Assembly (NCBI GenBank): GCA_900766575.1
Contig: CAAFVW010000066.1
Location: 1 to 22,114, forward strand
DNA from: Lachnospiraceae bacterium
Lineage (GTDB): Bacteria; Bacillota; Clostridia; Lachnospirales; Lachnospiraceae
DNA: 22,114 bases
Direction of reading: 5' to 3'
Within the stretch, counting starts at the first letter, position 1; the number at the start of each line of letters is the position of its first letter. This document shows, in pieces, positions 1-7,044 of this stretch. The notes beneath the pieces are model-generated. The model was not told the origin of the DNA, did not search any database, and saw nothing but the letters and a program-made list of their open reading frames with translations. Position numbers and translations under genes: made by a program.

Positions 1-945
1 GTTCGCCGCCATTTCATCCTCCGGCAGCTGTAAGATCATCTGTCCATGGGCGATACCGCCGATATCCTTGGTATCCGCCAACAGGATGTTGACGGGAGCC
101 TTGCACTCCAGCACCATATTGGCGATCACAGGCTCGAAAGAAGAATTCTCGGTGAAAACAATGCGGATGCAGCGTTTGCCGGACATTTCCTTCGCCTTGG
201 GATCCACCATGAACACCAGCTTTCTGGCTGCCTGGGACTGAGGTCTGGAAAATACCTCCTCCACCGTACCATGCTCTGCCAGCTGTCCGGCATCAATAAT
301 GGCTACATGGGAACAGATCTCCTGTACCACAGCCATCTCATGGGTGATGATCACGATGGTGATGCCGTACTGTTTGTTGATATCCTGCAAAAGTTTCAGA
401 ATCTCTTTGGTCGTGGTCGGATCCAGTGCACTGGTAGCTTCATCACACAGCAGGATCTTGGGGGTATTGGCAAGTGCTCTTGCGATTGCCACGCGCTGCT
501 TCTGACCGCCGGAGAGCTGGGAAGGGTAAGTATCTGCCTTTTCCTTCAGTCCTACGATCTCGAGCAATTCCATGGCACGTTTTCTTGCCGCTGCCTTTTT
601 CACGCCAACGATTTCCATAGGGAAGCAGACATTGTCGATGACGCTTCTCTGCATGAGCAGATTAAAATGCTGAAAGATCATGGCAATGCCCGTCCGCACC
701 TTACGAAGTTCCGCCTCCGACAGAGTCGAAAGATCCTGATCCTCTACCACAACGGTTCCCGTGGTAGGCTTCTCGAGATAGTTCAGGCAACGCACCAGGG
801 TAGACTTTCCGGCACCACTCATACCGATGATGCCGTAGATGTCTCCCTTGTTGATATCCAGGCTGATACCCTTTAAGGCTTCTACCTGATTATCCTTACC
901 AATAAAAGTTTTTGTTACATTCTTGATCTGAATGATCGGTTCCAT
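1..945 (-). CDS. metN: Methionine ABC transporter ATP-binding protein MetN (3' end outside window)
   Basis: ATPase subunit of a methionine importer of the MetNIQ type. It acts on the cytoplasmic face of the membrane and powers uptake of methionine by a permease (MetI) and a lipoprotein (MetQ); neither is in the window, and they may lie past the left edge. 315 residues are visible. Walker A is GMSGAGKST (41-49), the Q-loop region is at 91-97, the ABC signature LSGGQ at 144-148, Walker B ILLCDE at 164-169 and the switch histidine at 202. From about residue 257 the sequence looks like the start of the C-terminal NIL ligand-sensing domain (KRCIRIVF onward), which separates MetN from other amino-acid ATPases. 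The ATG at 945 follows a GGAGG site with about 5 bases of spacing. The gene has its own promoter and is probably the first gene of its operon. The MetN call is confident; methionine as substrate is by family. Confidence 0.92.
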   Translation of the reverse strand, partial: MEPIIQIKNVTKTFIGKDNQVEALKGISLDINKGDIYGIIGMSGAGKSTLVRCLNYLEKPTTGTVVVEDQDLSTLSEAELRKVRTGIAMIFQHFNLLMQRSVIDNVCFPMEIVGVKKAAARKRAMELLEIVGLKEKADTYPSQLSGGQKQRVAIARALANTPKILLCDEATSALDPTTTKEILKLLQDINKQYGITIVIITHEMAVVQEICSHVAIIDAGQLAEHGTVEEVFSRPQSQAARKLVFMVDPKAKEMSGKRCIRIVFTENSSFEPVIANMVLECKAPVNILLADTKDIGGIAHGQMILQLPEDEMAAN

Positions 946-1022
946 AAGTTCCTCCATTCCAGGTTCGTACTTTTAAGGGGAGAAAAGCGCGAATTCCTTG
1001 AATTCCTAGTACCATGCCATAC

Positions 1023-1051
1023 ATTCTAACACAAGAATGCAAGTCTGTAAA
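1023..1051 (-). promoter_or_regulatory. Promoter of metN with overlapping dyad
   Basis: On the minus strand TTTACA (1051-1046) and TAGAAT (1028-1023) are 17 bases apart, each matching the sigma-A consensus at 5 of 6 positions. A dyad, CATTCT-6 bases-AGAATG (1022-1039), covers the -10 box and could be a repressor site. The untranslated leader of about 70 bases holds two close copies of GGAATTC. No SAM riboswitch or T-box features are visible in it. Confidence 0.6.
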
Positions 1052-1067
1052 GTTCTTAGAAATTCCC

Positions 1068-2006
1068 TTAATTTTCCGCAAACATCGGGGTGGACAGGTA
1101 TCTGTCACCGGAATCGGGAAGCAGTGCCACGATGGTCTTGCCTGCATTTTCGGGGCGCTTTGCAATCTGTGCTGCCGCATACAGAGCTGCACCAGAGGTG
1201 ATTCCTACCAGGACGCCTTCCTTATGAGCGATCAGACGGCCGGTGGTAAATGCCTGATCCGTAGTCACGGTAAAGATTTCATCGTAAATGCCGGTATTCA
1301 GAACGGAAGGAACGAATCCTGCACCGATACCCTGCAGCTTATGAGGTCCGGGCTGTCCGCCGGAAAGTACGGGAGAATCGGCAGGCTCCACTGCTACGAT
1401 CTTCACATTAGGATTCTTGGATTTTAAGAAAGTACCAATGCCGGTCACGGTTCCGCCGGTACCTACGCCTGCTACGAAGATGTCTACCTTACCGTCGGTG
1501 TCATCCCAGATCTCGGGGCCGGTGGTAGCTGCATGTGCCGCAGGGTTGGCGGGGTTGTCAAACTGTCCGAGGATCACTGCGCCCGGAATGGACTTCTCCA
1601 GTTCCTCCGCTTTGGCAATGGCGCCCTTCATACCCTTGGAGCCTTCGGTCAACACCAGTTCTGCACCATATGCTTTCAGAAGGTTACGGCGCTCCACGCT
1701 CATAGTCTCGGGAAGGGTAAGAATCGTTCTGTAACCTTTGGCTGCAGCCACACTTGCCAGTCCGATACCGGTATTGCCGGAGGTAGGCTCGATAATGGTG
1801 GAACCGGGCTTTAAGATACCCTTCTTCTCAGCGTCTTCGATCATTGCCAGTGAAATTCTGTCCTTAACGCTTCCTGCGGGATTGAAATACTCCAGCTTTG
1901 CCAGAAGTTCTACGCCTTCAATGTTCTGATCCTTCATATAATTAGATACTTTTAAAAGCGGTGTATGTCCGATAAGCTGGGTTGCGGATGTGTAAATCTT
2001 ACTCAT
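1068..2006 (-). CDS. cysK: Cysteine synthase A (O-acetylserine sulfhydrylase)
   Basis: Cytoplasmic PLP enzyme that makes L-cysteine from O-acetylserine and sulfide, the last step of sulfide assimilation. 312 residues, the usual family length. The PLP lysine is K48 in NPAGSVKDR. The substrate-binding loop TSGNTG is at 75-80, the phosphate-binding loop GTGGT at 182-186, and the PDSGDRYLST motif with a PLP-ring serine is near 297-306. The start at 2006 is chosen over an in-frame ATG at 2030 because AAGGAGGA sits just upstream of 2006, between the two candidates, and MSKIYTS is a normal N terminus for the family. The neighbour on the same strand is metN, so this is a small sulfur amino-acid locus, although each gene seems to have its own promoter. 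It is divergent from aroA. Confidence 0.95.
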   Translation of the reverse strand: MSKIYTSATQLIGHTPLLKVSNYMKDQNIEGVELLAKLEYFNPAGSVKDRISLAMIEDAEKKGILKPGSTIIEPTSGNTGIGLASVAAAKGYRTILTLPETMSVERRNLLKAYGAELVLTEGSKGMKGAIAKAEELEKSIPGAVILGQFDNPANPAAHAATTGPEIWDDTDGKVDIFVAGVGTGGTVTGIGTFLKSKNPNVKIVAVEPADSPVLSGGQPGPHKLQGIGAGFVPSVLNTGIYDEIFTVTTDQAFTTGRLIAHKEGVLVGITSGAALYAAAQIAKRPENAGKTIVALLPDSGDRYLSTPMFAEN

Positions 2007-2080
2007 AATAGAATCCTCCTTATGCTTCATTGATTGCCTGTTCTCATTTCCTACTTATCTGATAGGGATGTTATGAATTT

Positions 2081-2109
2081 ATACTATACTATTCCACTGG
2101 GAATGTCAA
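2081..2109 (-). promoter_or_regulatory. Promoter of cysK with dyad in spacer
   Basis: A perfect TTGACA (2109-2104) is followed at 17 bases by TAGTAT (2086-2081); TATAGT with a 15-base spacer is an alternative -10. The spacer contains the dyad ATTCC-ACTG-GGAAT (2091-2104), placed where a repressor would block RNA polymerase. Confidence 0.6.
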
Positions 2110-2148
2110 TCATTTTTTTTAAATTTGTAACGATTCAGAATATTGGAA

Positions 2149-2177
2149 TTGTGTTAAATGGCAGAAAATGATATGAT
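2149..2177 (+). promoter_or_regulatory. Likely promoter of aroA
   Basis: TTGTGT (2149-2154) and TATGAT (2172-2177) are 17 bases apart, about 30 bases upstream of the aroA start. The -10 box is good and the -35 box is weak, so this is tentative. Confidence 0.4.
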
Positions 2178-2208
2178 TTAGATAATTTATCAGAAGGGAT
2201 ACACATCC

Positions 2209-3528
2209 ATGACAGAAACATTTTATCGGGTTCCTACTATTTATAAGAAACAAAAAAGCAGCGCCGCACCGTTGACCGTTCAGGTGCCGGGTTCCAAAAG
2301 CATCACCAACCGCAGTCTTCTGTTGGCCATGCTGGCGGCCGGCCAGTCTACGCTTCGCGGCGTATTGTTCTCCGATGATTCCAGACATTTTCTGCAGTGT
2401 GTACAGGATCTCGGCTTCGAGACAACCGTAGAGGAAGATACCTGCGTGGTCACTGTAAAAGGTCTGGGGGGAAAGATTCCCTGTGCAGAAGCCTCCTTAA
2501 ATGTAGGCAGTGCCGGAACCGCAGCCCGCTTTCTGACGGCTACCCTGGGCATCTCCGAAGGGATTTTCCACATGGATGCCTCCGAACAGATGCGTAAACG
2601 CCCCATGGCACCGCTATTGTCCTCCCTGAAAGAATTGGGCTGCGAGATTACATATGAAGGAGAAGAGGGACATTTTCCCTTTACCCTGACTGCCCACGGT
2701 TTCGGACAAGATCAGATTTCCATCGACATCGGACACAGCAGCCAGTTTCTCAGCGCCCTGTTAATCGCTTCCACGCTATCCGCGGAAGATTTCACGATCC
2801 GGGTAGAGGGTACTCACGGCATGGCTTACATCGAAATGACACAGAAAATGATGGAGCAGTTTGGTGTCCGTACAGAACGACCTTCCACAGACCGGTTCCA
2901 TATCTGTGCCGGTCAGCATTATGAAGCACTGGATTATCAGATTGAACCGGATGTCTCCGCCGCCTGCTATTTCTATGCAATGGTGCCGCTTCTGGGGATT
3001 CCCGTTATTGTGGAACATGTTCATTTCGATTGTCTGCAGGGAGATGTGGAATTCTTACATATTTTGGAGCAAATGGGCTGCACTGCGCAGGAAACGGAAC
3101 AAGGGGTTCTGTTGCTGCCGCCTGCACAGGCTGCAAAATTCCACGGTGTTACGGCAGACATGTCCTCCTGCTCTGATCAGGCAATTACTCTGGCGGCCAT
3201 TGCGCCTTTTGCAGACAGTCCCACCTGTATCCGTGGTATCGGGCATATCCGTTTTCAGGAGAGCGACCGCATCCACGCCATCTGCACAGAGCTGACCCGC
3301 ATGGGTATCCGCTGTGAGGATACACAGGACAGCATCACGATCTATCCCGGTATGCCGAAGCCATGCACGATAGAGACCTACGATGATCACCGTATGGCTA
3401 TGGGCTTTGCCCTGACCGGGCTGCGCGCCGAGGGCCTCGTGATCAATGATCCCGGCTGCTGCCGCAAGACCTTCGAAAATTATTTTGAGGTATTAGACTG
3501 GATGACAGCAAAATATTTCTCCGTCTGA
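2209..3528 (+). CDS. aroA: 3-phosphoshikimate 1-carboxyvinyltransferase (EPSP synthase)
   Basis: Sixth step of the shikimate pathway: transfers the enolpyruvyl group of PEP to shikimate-3-phosphate in the cytoplasm, leading to chorismate and aromatic amino acids. 439 residues, normal length. Seen: PGSKSITNR (28-35 region, with the catalytic lysine K30), NVGSAGTAAR (98-107, the PEP-loop), the FQESDRI motif in the C-terminal half and DDHRMAMGFAL near the end. The residue after the loop arginine is Phe, where E. coli has Pro101. The start at 2209 follows AGAAGGGA with suitable spacing. The gene stands alone, with no other shikimate gene in the window. It converges on the dipeptidase gene with 12 bases between stop codons and no clear terminator hairpin there. 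Confidence 0.95.
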   Translation: MTETFYRVPTIYKKQKSSAAPLTVQVPGSKSITNRSLLLAMLAAGQSTLRGVLFSDDSRHFLQCVQDLGFETTVEEDTCVVTVKGLGGKIPCAEASLNVGSAGTAARFLTATLGISEGIFHMDASEQMRKRPMAPLLSSLKELGCEITYEGEEGHFPFTLTAHGFGQDQISIDIGHSSQFLSALLIASTLSAEDFTIRVEGTHGMAYIEMTQKMMEQFGVRTERPSTDRFHICAGQHYEALDYQIEPDVSAACYFYAMVPLLGIPVIVEHVHFDCLQGDVEFLHILEQMGCTAQETEQGVLLLPPAQAAKFHGVTADMSSCSDQAITLAAIAPFADSPTCIRGIGHIRFQESDRIHAICTELTRMGIRCEDTQDSITIYPGMPKPCTIETYDDHRMAMGFALTGLRAEGLVINDPGCCRKTFENYFEVLDWMTAKYFSV

Positions 3529-3540
3529 AACTTTACATTC

Positions 3541-4479
3541 TCATTCCGGCAGTGTCTCCCGGTATACCCGCATCACATTTTTCCAGAAAATGCCGTCCAG
3601 TTCCCTCTCCGAAAAACCTGCTTTTTTCAAAGTATCCCATAATAACGGCACTGCTTCCGCGCCGGGAAGCGCCGCATTCACCGGAATGCCGTCCAAATCA
3701 CTGCCCAGCCCCAGTACCTCCATGCCGCCGGCCTTCACAATATGCCGTGCGTGCCGCACAATAGCTTCCAGCAACTGTAAAGGCTGGTTGCTTCCACCAT
3801 CCACCAAGAATTTATCATAATAATTCAGTCCCATGCATCCCCCTCGTTCCGCCAGCTTCCGAATCCGGTCATCTGTCATATTCCTGAGGGACGGACATAT
3901 CTCCCTTGCATTGGAATGACTTGCCACAAACGGCTTTGTGGTACTTTTCCATACATCATCAAATCCCGCATCCGACAGATGGGACACATCCGGAATCATA
4001 CCGAGGCGTTCCATTTCTGTGACAAACTCCCGGCCGGTATCGGTCAGTCCCATGTTCCAGCTTGCTGCAGGCCACCCCAGTTCATTGGGATAATTCCAGG
4101 TCAGGGTTACCATCCGGACTCCCATCGCGCAGAGTTTCCGCAGCCGCACAAGGCTCCCACCGCAGACGGCTCCTTCCTCGATTGTCAATAGCGCAGACAT
4201 TTTCCCGGCAGATGCATTTTGCAAAATATCCTTATAACCATACACAGGAGCGATCCAATCCTTATTTTTCTGTAATTCCCCGCAGTACACTTGATACAGT
4301 TCCTGTATGCGTTCCCATGGTTCATATTTTCCAATATCCACAAACAGCGCAAAATTCTGCAGCAAATATCCACTCTGCCGCATCCGTTTCAGGTCCAGCT
4401 GTCCGCTGTTCTCCCAAAGTTTCTCTCCCCGGTCTGCCAGTTCGGATATGGTATCGCAATGCATATCCACTACTTTCAT
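3541..4479 (-). CDS. Membrane dipeptidase family protein (peptidase M19)
   Basis: Zinc-dependent dipeptidase of the renal dipeptidase family, expected to cleave dipeptides, including ones with a C-terminal D-residue. 312 residues with no signal peptide or membrane segment, so cytoplasmic. Metal ligands are visible in order: HCDT near the N terminus (H and D), the bridging glutamate in LTIEEGAVCGG, histidines in DVSHLSD and VASHSNARE, and the aspartate in LGSDLDGI. The start at 4479 (MKVVDMHCDT) is chosen because GGGAGG lies 7 bases upstream; an in-frame GTG at 4494 overlaps that ribosome site and is unlikely. The gene is downstream of the permease but separated by a terminator, and no convincing separate promoter is seen. 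The true substrate is unknown. Confidence 0.88.
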   Translation of the reverse strand: MKVVDMHCDTISELADRGEKLWENSGQLDLKRMRQSGYLLQNFALFVDIGKYEPWERIQELYQVYCGELQKNKDWIAPVYGYKDILQNASAGKMSALLTIEEGAVCGGSLVRLRKLCAMGVRMVTLTWNYPNELGWPAASWNMGLTDTGREFVTEMERLGMIPDVSHLSDAGFDDVWKSTTKPFVASHSNAREICPSLRNMTDDRIRKLAERGGCMGLNYYDKFLVDGGSNQPLQLLEAIVRHARHIVKAGGMEVLGLGSDLDGIPVNAALPGAEAVPLLWDTLKKAGFSERELDGIFWKNVMRVYRETLPE

Positions 4480-4500
4480 CAACAATCCTCCCACATAAAT

Positions 4501-4544
4501 AAAAAGGAGTGTCCTCAGGCTCAGGATACTCCTTTTCTTTTTTT
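4501..4544 (-). terminator. Intrinsic terminator downstream of the nucleobase permease
   Basis: AGGAGT/ACTCCT and TCCT/AGGA form a stem (4505-4533) with one mismatch and a loop of about 7 bases. On the minus strand it is followed by TTTTTATTT, and on the plus strand by a run of T, so it could work in both directions. It lies between the permease stop and the dipeptidase ribosome site. Confidence 0.75.
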
Positions 4545-4558
4545 AAAATTATGCACCA

Positions 4559-4574
4559 GGATATCGAAATATCC
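4559..4574 (-). other. Small perfect hairpin in 3' UTR of permease
   Basis: GGATAT and ATATCC enclose a TTCG tetraloop when read on the minus strand, 14 bases after the permease stop codon and ahead of the terminator. It may stabilise the 3' end of the message. It is short enough that chance is possible. Confidence 0.35.
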
Positions 4575-4587
4575 ACAGAATTATCTC

Positions 4588-5955
4588 TTAGTTCTCTTCA
4601 CCCTTGACTGCGAAGCATACGCCGGTATCGTCGGGCTTGTCCTCATCGAACTTGTAATCTTTGCCGGGCAGAATGGCATTCAGGATGATACCTGTCAGAG
4701 CGCCGACTGCCAGACCGGACAGGCTGATGGTGATCTCTCCGATGTGGAATGCGATAGCACCTGCTGCGCTGTAGTTGATACCGATGGACAGTACCAGGAT
4801 CAAAGCTGCAATAATAACGTTGCGGCTCCTGGTGAAATCTACCTGCGTCTCTACGATGTTACGAACACCGACTGCGGAAATCATACCATACAGCACCAGA
4901 GATACACCACCGCAGGTTGCGGTAGGCATACAGCCGATCAATGCTGCCACCTTCGGGGAGAAGGAGAACAATACTGCGAAGCCTGCTGCAATACGGATGA
5001 CTCTGGGGTCAAACACCTTGGTCAGAGACAATACGCCGGTATTCTCGCCATAAGTAGTGTTGGCAGGAGCACCGAACAGGGATGCGATAATGGTAGCCAG
5101 ACCATCACCCAGCAGAGTGCGATGCAGTCCGGGATCTTTGATGTAGTTCACACCAACCGTAGAAGAAATCGCGGAGATATCTCCGATATGCTCTACCATG
5201 GTTGCCAGTGCGATCGGCATGATAGTGATCACGGAAGTAATCAGCAGGGAAGTATTTCCATCGGACAGTGCCCAGAAAGCAGTCTCATTCCAGTGAATGG
5301 GAAGTCCTATCCAGGCAGCTTCCGCTACCGGAGTAAAGTCTACACGGCCCAGAACTGCTGCCAGCAGATAAGAACCGATAACACCAATAATAATAGGAAC
5401 GATCTTCACCATTCCTCTGCCCCAGATATTGCAGATCACTACCAGAGCGATAGCAACTACAGCGATCAGCCAGTCTGCGGAACAGTTGTCAATGGCGGAC
5501 TGAGACAGTGTCAGACCGATGGCAATGATGATGGGACCGGTTACGATGGGCGGGAAGAAACGCATTACCTTACCAGTACCAAAGATCTTAATCAACAGAG
5601 ACAGAACCAGATACAGCAGTCCTGCACAAGCCACACCAAAGCAGGCATAAGGAAGCAGTGCAGAGTTGTCCGCACCGTCTGCCATAGGTGCGATTGCGGC
5701 ATATCCGCCTAAGAATGCAAAAGAAGAACCCAGGAATGCGGGTACCCTTCTCTTGGTCAGCAGATGGAACAGTAAAGTTCCCAGACCTGCAAATAACAGT
5801 GTTGTGGAAACATCCAGACCTGTCAGCATGGGTACCAGAATGGTGGCACCGAACATTGCGAACATGTGCTGAAGTCCCAGCAGAAGCATCTTGGGCACGC
5901 CCAAGGATCTGGCATCATAAATGCCATTTTCGCCGAGTGTAGTCTTCTCGCTCAT
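4588..5955 (-). CDS. uraA: NCS2 family uracil/xanthine permease
   Basis: Integral-membrane nucleobase:proton symporter of the NCS2 (UraA/PyrP) family. 455 residues, mostly hydrophobic, consistent with the 14-helix UraA fold. The N-terminal part has the RRVPAFLGSSFAFLGG block typical of the UraA/PyrP branch. The two acidic residues used for substrate in E. coli UraA appear conserved, in LATMVEHIGDI and in YGENTGVLSLTKV. The start at 5955 is preceded by AGGAGGAAAAAA. Uracil is the best guess from the branch; xanthine or another base cannot be excluded. It has its own promoter and a structured leader. No PyrR-binding or purine-riboswitch consensus was found in that leader. Confidence 0.88.
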   Translation of the reverse strand: MSEKTTLGENGIYDARSLGVPKMLLLGLQHMFAMFGATILVPMLTGLDVSTTLLFAGLGTLLFHLLTKRRVPAFLGSSFAFLGGYAAIAPMADGADNSALLPYACFGVACAGLLYLVLSLLIKIFGTGKVMRFFPPIVTGPIIIAIGLTLSQSAIDNCSADWLIAVVAIALVVICNIWGRGMVKIVPIIIGVIGSYLLAAVLGRVDFTPVAEAAWIGLPIHWNETAFWALSDGNTSLLITSVITIMPIALATMVEHIGDISAISSTVGVNYIKDPGLHRTLLGDGLATIIASLFGAPANTTYGENTGVLSLTKVFDPRVIRIAAGFAVLFSFSPKVAALIGCMPTATCGGVSLVLYGMISAVGVRNIVETQVDFTRSRNVIIAALILVLSIGINYSAAGAIAFHIGEITISLSGLAVGALTGIILNAILPGKDYKFDEDKPDDTGVCFAVKGEEN

Positions 5956-5986
5956 TTTTTTCCTCCTGTGTCATAGACATATGAAT

Positions 5987-6051
5987 ATGTGACTTTTCAT
6001 CGCATAAATTCGGGCAGATAGATCTCTACCTGCCCACACCTATGTGACTTT
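5987..6051 (-). promoter_or_regulatory. Structured leader of the permease mRNA: hairpin between direct repeats
   Basis: In the leader of about 100 bases, an 11-base-pair stem (GGGCAGATAGA 6012-6022 with TCTACCTGCCC 6025-6035, one G-U pair) is flanked by two copies of ATGTGACTTT (plus-strand 5987-5996 and 6042-6051). The hairpin has no U-run after it on the minus strand, so it is not a plain terminator. I do not recognise it as a known riboswitch. Confidence 0.5.
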
Positions 6052-6060
6052 ATTAGTTAC

Positions 6061-6089
6061 ATGATAGCTTTTCGCCGTTCTACAGTCAA
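6061..6089 (-). promoter_or_regulatory. Promoter of the nucleobase permease
   Basis: TTGACT (6089-6084) and TATCAT (6066-6061), each 5 of 6 to consensus, with exactly 17 bases between them. The -35 box overlaps the stop codon of the SGNH gene upstream, so the permease is transcribed independently. Confidence 0.7.
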
Positions 6090-6958
6090 GAAAAAATTGC
6101 ATGCTCTTTCAGAAAATCCAGCCAGATGGGAATGTACCGTGCTTTCAGATGCACTCCGTCATAAGTATAAGACGCCACCATGCCACCTGTTTCATCACAG
6201 ATATACGGATTGACATCCAGATAAAAAATAGTTTTATCGTCTGCCAGCTTCGCGATCTCTTCATTTCTGGCATCAATTCCTTCATTTGTAATATAATCTC
6301 CCTGTTCGGAACGCTCTGTTGTCACCTTCATGATCGCCTGTAAATAGATGATCGCATCCGGCTGCAATTCCCGTAAATGCTGTACAGCTTCCCCGTATGT
6401 CTTCATAAAGGATTCCACCGTACCGGTTCCCATCTCGTTGATTCCAATCATCAGATAGATTTTGGCAAACTGTTTCTCCGACAATGCTTCCTCCACTGTG
6501 ATTTTTTTCTTCTGCCCCGGCACGGATACAATGGCACTGTCGAACATCTTGTAAATGGTCAGTCCGGTAGAAGCATAAAACGTGGAGGTCTCCTCCAGTC
6601 CACTATACTCATACATGCCAACCGTCCGGGAATCTCCGATAAATACCGCATCGTCAAAATAACTGTCATCCACACTATGATAGACGATCTCCTGCGGTTC
6701 CTCCGCAGCTTCCGTTGTTGCTTGTTCCGGGACTTCTGTTTCGGCCGTAGTCTCCGGTTCCTCTACCATATCCGCACTCTCCGATGTCTCCGATGTCTCC
6801 GTCGTCTGCACAGTCTGTACTCCCCTTGTATAGGCCTCCTGTACCGGCTCCGTATATATCTGCCAGTTATCTGTCCAGGTAAAAAATACAATTCCCGACA
6901 ACAGCAGGCTGATCCCAAAAGACCATTTTTTCATCCATTGTCTTAGTTTCTGTATCAT
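6086..6958 (-). CDS. Membrane-anchored SGNH/GDSL hydrolase
   Basis: Likely extracytoplasmic esterase or O-acetyltransferase partner. 290 residues: a short basic N terminus, one membrane segment at about 13-28, a Thr/Glu-rich linker at about 48-92, then an SGNH domain. Catalytic features are FIGDSRT with nucleophile S110, the block III asparagine N174 in IGINEMGTG, and D267/H270 in YDGVHL. The linker and single anchor place the domain outside the cell. The ATG at 6958 follows GGAAG with 5 bases of spacing. It lies 86 bases downstream of the MBOAT gene on the same strand. MBOAT plus SGNH pairs are known to O-acylate alginate, cell-wall and exopolysaccharide polymers, and that is the inferred role; the polymer cannot be told from sequence. 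Confidence 0.85.
   Translation of the reverse strand: MIQKLRQWMKKWSFGISLLLSGIVFFTWTDNWQIYTEPVQEAYTRGVQTVQTTETSETSESADMVEEPETTAETEVPEQATTEAAEEPQEIVYHSVDDSYFDDAVFIGDSRTVGMYEYSGLEETSTFYASTGLTIYKMFDSAIVSVPGQKKKITVEEALSEKQFAKIYLMIGINEMGTGTVESFMKTYGEAVQHLRELQPDAIIYLQAIMKVTTERSEQGDYITNEGIDARNEEIAKLADDKTIFYLDVNPYICDETGGMVASYTYDGVHLKARYIPIWLDFLKEHAIFS
6779..6801. repeat. 9-base tandem repeat in SGNH linker
   Basis: About 2.5 copies of CTCCGATGT encode Ser/Glu/Thr repeats in the linker of the SGNH protein. It is in frame, so slippage would change linker length without breaking the gene. Confidence 0.6.
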
Positions 6959-7044
6959 AATTCTTCCATTTCGCTTGCATTATTTCTGTTATTTTTTGTC
7001 TTTTAAGTGCTAATATTGCAGTATTTCCTGCATATAGGACCCCA

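Noticed and set aside
46..876. Open frame of 276 codons on the plus strand inside metN
   Set aside because: The opposite strand encodes a complete set of ABC ATPase motifs.
4291..5712. Open frame of 473 codons on the plus strand, antisense to the permease and dipeptidase genes
   Set aside because: It is a mirror of two well-supported minus-strand genes, has Cys/His/Gln-rich low-quality composition, no ribosome site and no recognisable domain.
5956..6060. Purine riboswitch or PyrR-binding attenuator in the permease leader
   Set aside because: The conserved core sequences of either element could not be found, and there is no terminator with a U-run.
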